Assembly (NCBI GenBank): GCA_965249815.1
Contig: CBDFMV010000003.1
Span: 4,030,001 to 4,094,000 of the forward strand
Origin: JAJAZB01 sp965249815
GTDB lineage: Bacteria; Bacteroidota; Bacteroidia; Cytophagales; Spirosomataceae
DNA length: 64,000 nucleotides
Direction: 5' to 3'
The notes under the pieces were generated by a model. That model searched no databases. It was given only the letters and a program-made list of their open reading frames with translations, and was not told the origin of the DNA. Both the position numbers and the translations under genes were made by a program. Shown piece by piece: positions 58,782 to 64,000 of this stretch (position 1 is its first letter; every line of letters begins with the position of its first letter).

Positions 58782-61700
58782 TCAATTCAAGCGAAATGCC
58801 CGTTTCCCCACCATTTCCTCCAGACTTCGCAGCAGTTCGTTCGTCACGGCCACCTTCACTTTCCGGCTGAACAGCGTGACGTCCACCGTGCTTTCCACGT
58901 CTTTCAGCGTCACGAGCAGGTCGCAGCGACCGGGGTTGGCGACGACGAGGTTGTTCAATTCGTTGACCAATTCCCGGCTGACGAGTTTCATGTTGAGTTC
59001 GATGCTGAGTTGCTTGCAGAGTTTTTCGCGCACATCGGGCAGCAACTGGATTTGGGTGGGTTTGAACTCGAATTGCCCCTGGTTGCGCCAACTGGGCTGC
59101 ATCCGCCCCCGGATGAACAGGAAATGGTCCTGCTTGACGTACGGACCGTGCTTGACGTAGTCCTCGCCGAACAACGCGATTTCAAGGCTGCCGCCGTAGT
59201 CTTCCACCGTGAAAATGCAGAACGGATTGCCGTTTTTGGCGTAACGTTCCTGGGTTTTGGTCACGATGCCCGCGATGCTAAGGTCGCGGTTCTGCCAGAC
59301 TTCGTCCCCAACTTTGTCGAGCGTGGTCGAACAGAAGTTGTCGAGTTCGACGTGGTATTCGTCGAGCGGATGGCCCGAAATATAGATGCCCACTACGTCG
59401 CGCTCGAAGTTGAGCTGCTGCATCGCGCTCCATGGTTCAGCCACCGTCGGCACGCGGGGCGTGATCATACCCAGCGCGCTGCCGCTGCCCGCCGCCCCGA
59501 ACAGCGACACCTGCGAGGCGGCTTTTTCTTCGTGGTGCCGGTTGGCGTAGCGGATGAGGTTTTCAAGGAAAATGCCGGTGCCGGTGTCGACAAAATACGC
59601 CGTGCGGGGGATTTCGAACGAGTCAAACGCCCCGGCGTAGGCCAGGCTTTCGAGCGTTTTCTTGTTGACCGTCCGCAGGTTCACGCGGGTGATGAAATCG
59701 AAAATGTCTTTGTACGACCCGCCTTTTTCCCGCTCCTCGATGATGCTTTCCACCGCCGCGTCGCCCGCGCCCTTTACGCCGCCCAGACCAAAGCGGATGA
59801 TGCCCGCGCTCTTGCCGTCGGCGTGGTTAATGGCGTTGAACGTGCGGATGGATTCGTTCACGTCTGGCCCGAGCACCTGCAAACCCATGCGCCGGGTTTC
59901 TTCCATAAACGCCGTGATTTTCTTGATGTCGCCTAACTCGTTGGTGAGGTTGGCCGCCATGTACTCGGCCGGGTAGTGGGCTTTGAGGTAGGCCGTCTGG
60001 TAAGCCACGAAGGCGTAGCAGGTCGAGTGCGATTTGTTGAAAGCGTACTGGGCGAAGGCCTCCCAGTCGGTCCAGACTTTCTCGCAAATCTTCTTGTTCA
60101 GGCCGTTTTTGGCCGTGCCTTCCATGAATTTGCCCTTCATCTTGTCGAGCGTCGCGCGGTCTTTCTTGCCCATTGCCTTGCGCAGCACGTCGGCGTCGCC
60201 CTTCGTGAAATCGGCCAGTTTTTGCGAAAGCAGCATCAACTGCTCCTGGTACACCGCGATGCCGTAGGTATCTTCCAGGTATTCTTCCATTTCGGGCAAA
60301 TCGTAAGTGACTTCCCTGCGCCCGTGCCGGCGTTCGATAAACTCCGGGATGTAGGCAATCGGGCCGGGGCGGTAGAGCGCGTTCATGGCGATGAGGTCCT
60401 CGAAACGCGTGGGTTTGAGGTCCTTCATGTATTTCTGCATCCCGGCGCTTTCGTACTGAAACACCGCGTAGGTTTCGCCGCGCTGGAAGAGTTCGTAGGT
60501 TTTGGGGTCGTCGAGCGGCAGGGCGTCGAGGTCGAGGTCGATGCCGTAGTTTTGCTTGATGAGCGCGAGGCAGTTTTTGAGAATGGTCAGCGTCGAAAGA
60601 CCCAGGAAGTCCATCTTGATGACGCCCGCGTCCTCAATGATTTTCCCCTCGAACTGCGTGATGTAGAGCGGCGAATCTTTGGCGATGCAAACCGGAATGA
60701 TTTCGGTCAAGTCCTTCGGGGCGATGATGATGCCCGCCGCGTGGATGCCCGTGCCGCGCACCGACCCCTCGAGGGTCAGCGATTCCTGCAACACCCGCCC
60801 GGCCACGCCCTTGCCGTTCATGATTTCGCGCAGCTTCCGGACGTTCTCAAGGTCTTCGTGGCCCATGCCTTCCTTCGCCTTCAGTCCACCCGGCCCGTCG
60901 ATGGGCGCGAGTAAAACCCGCTCCAGGGTTAAATCAAGCGGCTTTTCGGGAATGAGTTTGGTGAGCGCCACCGTTTCATCGAGCGAAAGGTCAAGCACGC
61001 GGCCCACGTCTTTGATGCTCGACTTGGCCTTCATGCCGGTGTAGCTCACAATCTGCGCGACCTGCGCCCGGCCGTATTTTTCGACCACGTAATCGATGAC
61101 TTTCTGCCGCCCGGCGTCGTCGAAATCCGTGTCGATGTCGGGCATGGACTTCCGGTCGGGGTTCAGGAACCGCTCGAACAGCAGGTTGTATTTGATCGGG
61201 TCGATGTTGGTGATGCCGATGCAGTACGCCACCGCCGACCCCGCCGCCGACCCGCGCCCCGGCCCCACGAACACGCCCATGTCGCGCCCCGCTTTGATGA
61301 AGTCGGCCACGATGAGAAAGTACCCGGCGAAGCCCATCGTCTTCACAACGTGCAACTCAAAATTCAACCGTTCCTCGACCTCCGCCGTGATCTCCTTGTA
61401 CCGCTCGCGGGCGCCTTCAAACGTGAGGTGTTTCAGGTATTCCCACTGGTTGAGCGTGTCGTCGGGGTGGAGCAAAAACTGCGGCGGCACTGGGAAATTG
61501 GGCAGCAGAATGTCCTTTTTCAACTTCAGCGTTTCGACTTTTCCGACGATTTCGTTCGTGTTGTCGATGGCCTCCGGCAAATGACTCCAAAGCTGGGTCA
61601 TTTGCTGGGTGGTTTTGAAGAAAAACTGGTCGTTGTAAAAGGCGAAACGGGTGCCTTTCGGCATGGCTTCGTCGTCGTTGAAGTCTTTCGCCGAGGGAGT

Positions 61701-62393
61701 GCTCTGTTTTTCGCCGGTGTTGACGCACAGTAAAATGTCGTGGGCGTTGTAATCTTCCTGCTCGACGTAGTGCGAATCGTTCGACGCGATGATTTTTACG
61801 TTGTGCTTGCGGGCAAATTTTATCAAGACCTCGTTCACCCGAAGCTGGTCGGGAATGTCGTGGTTTTGCAGCTCGACGTAGTAATCCTCGCCGAAGATGT
61901 TCAACCACCACAAAAACTCCTTTTCGCCCTCGATTTCGCCTTTTTTCAAGATCGCCTTCGGTACGCTCGCGCCGATGCAGCAGGTCGTGACGATGAGGCC
62001 CTCGTGGTATTTTTCAATCAGGCTTTTGTCGATGCGCGGGTACTTGCCGTACATGCCCTCGATGTACCCCAGCGAGCAGAGTTTCACAAGGTTTTTGTAG
62101 CCTTCCGGGTTCTTGGCCAGCATGAGTTGGTGGAACCGCTGGTCTTTTTCTTCCTTCGTAAATTTCTTTTTATGCCGGTCGGTCACCACGTAAAACTCGC
62201 AGCCCACGATGGGTTTCACGCCGTATTTCCCCGCCTCGGCCACAAACTTGAACGCCCCGAACATATTCCCGTGGTCGGTGATGGCGACGGCGGGCATGTT
62301 GTCCTCTTTGGCCTTCTTGAACATCTTCGAGATGTCCGCCGCGCCGTCGAGGAGGGAGAATTTGGTGTGGCAGTGGAGGTGGGAGAATTGCAT
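58782..62393 (-). CDS. dnaE: DNA polymerase III alpha subunit
   Basis: Replicative polymerase, 1203 residues. The N-terminal PHP domain is intact (HLHCHTKFSLLDGAADI at 5-21, ITDHGNMFGAF). The palm aspartates are in SMPDIDTDFDDAGR, followed by VVEKYGRAQVAQIVSY; the FNKSHSTCYAFVAYQTAYLKAHYP and HhH regions follow, then an OB-fold near 1000 and a C-terminal domain. This is the DnaE1 type. A small hairpin (AGTAGTT/AACTACT, 62419-62435) lies just upstream of the start. hicA follows on the same strand. Confidence 0.98.
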   Translation of the reverse strand: MQFSHLHCHTKFSLLDGAADISKMFKKAKEDNMPAVAITDHGNMFGAFKFVAEAGKYGVKPIVGCEFYVVTDRHKKKFTKEEKDQRFHQLMLAKNPEGYKNLVKLCSLGYIEGMYGKYPRIDKSLIEKYHEGLIVTTCCIGASVPKAILKKGEIEGEKEFLWWLNIFGEDYYVELQNHDIPDQLRVNEVLIKFARKHNVKIIASNDSHYVEQEDYNAHDILLCVNTGEKQSTPSAKDFNDDEAMPKGTRFAFYNDQFFFKTTQQMTQLWSHLPEAIDNTNEIVGKVETLKLKKDILLPNFPVPPQFLLHPDDTLNQWEYLKHLTFEGARERYKEITAEVEERLNFELHVVKTMGFAGYFLIVADFIKAGRDMGVFVGPGRGSAAGSAVAYCIGITNIDPIKYNLLFERFLNPDRKSMPDIDTDFDDAGRQKVIDYVVEKYGRAQVAQIVSYTGMKAKSSIKDVGRVLDLSLDETVALTKLIPEKPLDLTLERVLLAPIDGPGGLKAKEGMGHEDLENVRKLREIMNGKGVAGRVLQESLTLEGSVRGTGIHAAGIIIAPKDLTEIIPVCIAKDSPLYITQFEGKIIEDAGVIKMDFLGLSTLTILKNCLALIKQNYGIDLDLDALPLDDPKTYELFQRGETYAVFQYESAGMQKYMKDLKPTRFEDLIAMNALYRPGPIAYIPEFIERRHGRREVTYDLPEMEEYLEDTYGIAVYQEQLMLLSQKLADFTKGDADVLRKAMGKKDRATLDKMKGKFMEGTAKNGLNKKICEKVWTDWEAFAQYAFNKSHSTCYAFVAYQTAYLKAHYPAEYMAANLTNELGDIKKITAFMEETRRMGLQVLGPDVNESIRTFNAINHADGKSAGIIRFGLGGVKGAGDAAVESIIEEREKGGSYKDIFDFITRVNLRTVNKKTLESLAYAGAFDSFEIPRTAYFVDTGTGIFLENLIRYANRHHEEKAASQVSLFGAAGSGSALGMITPRVPTVAEPWSAMQQLNFERDVVGIYISGHPLDEYHVELDNFCSTTLDKVGDEVWQNRDLSIAGIVTKTQERYAKNGNPFCIFTVEDYGGSLEIALFGEDYVKHGPYVKQDHFLFIRGRMQPSWRNQGQFEFKPTQIQLLPDVREKLCKQLSIELNMKLVSRELVNELNNLVVANPGRCDLLVTLKDVESTVDVTLFSRKVKVAVTNELLRSLEEMVGKRAFRLN

Positions 62394-62549
62394 TTGATGA
62401 GGTTGGGTTTGCTAAAAAAGTAGTTGAAAACTACTGATGTTTACTTTCAAAATCGCAGACTTGGGCCAGCAGGATCTATAAAAAAGATGAATTATTTTAA
62501 TATTTGAACATTGCGTTTTACTATTTCAATAATAAAACTACTGCTGTGG

Positions 62550-62606
62550 TCGGTGTCCTCACCGGCCACTTGGTTAACAAATCAGTGTCGTCGGTGAGGA
62601 CACCGA
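62550..62606. repeat. Hairpin repeat element, copy A
   Basis: Arms of 15 bp (TCGGTGTCCTCACCG, 62550-62564; CGGTGAGGACACCGA, 62592-62606) enclose a 27-nt segment that includes GTTAACAAATCAG. It is downstream of the PIN-toxin stop (62626) and is a direct repeat of copy B at 63289-63349; the 27-nt segments differ at 4 positions. Confidence 0.88.
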
Positions 62607-62625
62607 TTACGGCAGGGATTTCGTC

Positions 62626-63045
62626 TCAAATTCTTTTCAAAAAATCACTGAACCGCATTACTTTCCGAAATCCCCGTTTCTGCAATCCGGTCAGTAACGG
62701 TTCGTCACGAGTCAGCAAGGTCAGATTCAGCGCGAGGGCGAGTGCCACGTATTCCGAATCCTTTTCGTCCACGCCATCGGTCAAGGCCTGCGCTTTTCGA
62801 TGAAACTTGTCATCAACAACGAAATGAGGAATGACGCGGATGTGTCGAAACAAGTCGAGCGTAAATTCGGTGAACGCGTCACCCTTGAGTTTACTTTTGG
62901 CATGAATCACCTCGTGGTATTCTTCCAGTTCGAGAAGCGCGTAACCTGGCAAGTGAAAACGGTAGCTTGATACCAACAGCCGGTAACTGGCTTTGCCCGA
63001 AATGAGCATGGACATAATGATGTTGGCATCCAATACGTAATCCAT
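62626..63045 (-). CDS. PIN-domain toxin of a toxin-antitoxin pair
   Basis: A 139-residue PIN-domain protein (COG1569-like). Acidic metal-site residues are Asp6 in YVLDAN, Glu in ELEEYHEVI near 40, Asp in DEKDSEYVALALALN near 96 and Asp in LLTRDEPL near 112. Expected to cleave RNA. It follows the antitoxin gene by 3 bases. Both flanks of the pair carry the same hairpin element. Confidence 0.88.
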   Translation of the reverse strand: MDYVLDANIIMSMLISGKASYRLLVSSYRFHLPGYALLELEEYHEVIHAKSKLKGDAFTEFTLDLFRHIRVIPHFVVDDKFHRKAQALTDGVDEKDSEYVALALALNLTLLTRDEPLLTGLQKRGFRKVMRFSDFLKRI

Positions 63046-63048
63046 TGG

Positions 63049-63255
63049 TCAAGTCGTTTTGGCCTTCACTCGTTGGCGGGCGGCTTGCCAGTCGGCATCC
63101 TGCAATGGGTCATATTCTGGCAAATCCCCGAGAATCTCGTTCGCTGCGCGTTTGAGAGCCATCTTCTTCAACTGTTGTTGCATGGCACGTTGAATGGCAG
63201 CCCGTCCGTAAGCCTGAATAAGGCCGTCTTCGATTTGAAGCGTAATTTCTGTCAT
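63049..63255 (-). CDS. Antitoxin partner of the PIN toxin
   Basis: A 68-residue acidic-tailed protein, MTEITLQIEDGLIQAYGRAA at the start, then helices rich in Gln/Lys/Leu (QRAMQQQLKKMALKRAANEIL) and PEYDPLQDADWQAARQRVKAK. Position directly upstream of the PIN gene, with 3 bases between, marks it as the antitoxin. The N-terminus could form a ribbon-helix-helix, but this is not certain. An in-frame upstream extension to 63660 crosses the hairpin element and is rejected. Confidence 0.82.
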   Translation of the reverse strand: MTEITLQIEDGLIQAYGRAAIQRAMQQQLKKMALKRAANEILGDLPEYDPLQDADWQAARQRVKAKTT

Positions 63256-63288
63256 GGGAATTTCCGTTTTTACTATTGCTATTGCCGT

Positions 63289-63349
63289 GGTCGGTGTCCT
63301 CACCGGCCACCAAGTTAACAAATCAGGGTCGTCGGTGAGGACACCGACC
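63289..63349. repeat. Hairpin repeat element, copy B
   Basis: Arms of 17 bp (GGTCGGTGTCCTCACCG at 63289-63305 and its inverse at 63333-63349) around a 27-nt segment with GTTAACAAATCAG. It lies 34 bases upstream of the antitoxin ATG, in the same orientation as copy A. Confidence 0.88.
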
Positions 63350-63364
63350 CGGTGGGGGCAATTG

Positions 63365-63616
63365 CTACGCCGAGCGCAAAACAGACGGCTGTCGTTTCCG
63401 AAGCAGTTGTTCAGCCCGCGCGACGAGGGGCGCGACTTCTTCCAGCAGCCGTTCGGCCTCGTCCAGAATTTCATCCAGAACCGGTTGTGCTTCCTGCGTT
63501 TGGGCAGGAGTGAGCTTGTCGTAAAAAGTCTAAAATTCAACGGCGATCGCGTCGCGTTCTTCGGGCGTTTGCGCTTGTTGAAAGCGTTCGTAAAATGCTC
63601 TTGCTTCGGTTTCCAT
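63365..63616 (-). pseudogene. Small helical protein gene interrupted by an amber codon
   Basis: From ATG 63616 the frame reads METEARAFYERFQQAQTPEE and 8 more residues, meets TAG at 63532-63530, then continues in the same frame (TFYDKLTPAQTQEAQPVLDE...) for 54 residues to a second TAG at 63367-63365. Both halves are helical, charged and use similar codons, as if one 83-codon gene gained a stop. No homologue known to me. A sequencing error or a natural nonsense mutation are equally possible. Confidence 0.6.
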
Positions 63617-63656
63617 GCGTTCAAAACAAAACTACGACGCTCAGCAGCAAAGCTAT

Positions 63657-64000
63657 TCACCGTCCCAAGAAATACCCCCGAAACTCCGCCATTTCCCGCA
63701 ACTCCAGTTCTACGTACTTGCCAAACAGCAACTCACCGACCTGGGAGCGCAGGGCCGAAATGCCCACGTCGATGAGGCGCAGGCCCCGGTCGGTGAGCAG
63801 GATGTTGTCGTAGCGTTCGCCGCTGTAATTCGAAGGCCGTCGCAAGTCGTGGTGGACAAAGCCCGCTTGGTGTAAGGCGCGCAGTTCGTCCTCAAACACG
63901 TCAATAACCAATTCGCGGCGTGCCACTTCCATCGTCCGGAAATCCAGCGGATGGAGCCGTTCCATCACCAGCATGTCCCAGGCCTGCGTTTCGTCGTAAT
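63657..64000 (-). CDS. Kinase-like protein, N-terminus beyond window edge
   Basis: The frame is open to the window edge, so the N-terminus is missing; 113 residues are present. It contains a protein-kinase-like catalytic loop: ALHQAGFVHHDLRRPSNYSG, where HHDLRRPSN corresponds to HRDxxxxN, then DNILLTDRGLRLIDVGISAL, where IDVG corresponds to DFG. This resembles lipopolysaccharide-kinase/RIO-like atypical kinases. Ends 40 bases before the interrupted small gene. Without the N-lobe the family is tentative. Confidence 0.6.
   Translation of the reverse strand, partial: YDETQAWDMLVMERLHPLDFRTMEVARRELVIDVFEDELRALHQAGFVHHDLRRPSNYSGERYDNILLTDRGLRLIDVGISALRSQVGELLFGKYVELELREMAEFRGYFLGR

Noticed and set aside
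62550..63349. Integron attC sites flanking a toxin-antitoxin cassette
   Set aside because: No match to the GTTRRRY core and no integrase; the arms are perfect palindromes unlike attC.
1..64000. CRISPR arrays, tRNA/rRNA genes, insertion sequences
   Set aside because: No regularly spaced direct repeats with spacers, no TPsiC-like GGTTCRANNCC with cloverleaf, no transposase-like protein on either strand.

Overview
The window reads as a chromosomal segment of a Bacteroidota, most likely order Cytophagales (Spirosomaceae/Cytophagaceae-like); the genus cannot be fixed from sequence alone. Supporting signs are Bacteroidota-type promoters (TTG, about 19-21 nt, TAnnTTTG) with almost no Shine-Dalgarno sequences, a fairly GC-rich genome, menaquinone genes, glutamine synthetase type III beside type II, MtaB, DUF5686/DUF2452/DUF4159/DUF4256 proteins, Toprim-repeat TopA and a PHP-containing DnaE. 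No rRNA, tRNA, CRISPR array, transposase or prophage was seen.

Layout. 1-6.6 kb: a lipoprotein (cut by the window edge), menB, DUF2452, divergent menE, a hypothetical, an XRE regulator with a decayed S24 domain and an aldehyde dehydrogenase. 6.6-8.9 kb: a 21-bp tandem repeat and twin hairpins, followed by an AT-richer ArsR-SRPBCC-DoxX-DUF4256 operon with clear operators. 9-17.3 kb: folD, a zinc-less sirtuin, a nucleophile-less alpha/beta hydrolase, a perfect 66-bp palindrome, topA, aconitase and a GNAT protein. 17.3-30.7 kb: Uma2, a secreted PIG-L/amidohydrolase pair, a membrane pyrophosphatase fused to an OmpA domain, a patatin, rplY, prs, and trpS-PAP2-DUF2147. 30.8-34.5 kb: DUF2461, a desaturase, and a small operon ending in rsmE-DUF4159. 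34.6-42.4 kb: a nitrogen-assimilation block (GS type III, GS type II, porin-amt) interrupted by mtaB. 42.7-50.4 kb: ferredoxin/LuxC-type reductase, secreted esterases, EcsC and a large DUF5686 outer-membrane protein.

50.5-55.7 kb holds the most system-like cluster: an esterase, an ATP-grasp ligase, a YbdK-type carboxylate-amine ligase, a class I glutamine amidotransferase and a second, diverged ATP-grasp-like protein, all on the + strand. Together they look like a pathway that makes an uncharacterised amide- or peptide-type small molecule. A class III aminotransferase and trxA follow. 58.3-64 kb carries hicAB, dnaE, a PIN-type toxin-antitoxin pair bracketed by two copies of one hairpin element, an amber-interrupted small gene and a partial kinase-like protein.

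A second theme runs through the intergenic DNA: at least seven gaps hold a short word of 7 or 8 bp repeated in tandem and, in most, followed by its inverted copy, often starting at a stop codon. They resemble cyanobacterial heptamer STRR repeats but are folded as hairpins. One copy has been absorbed into a signal-peptide coding region (DUF4159 protein).
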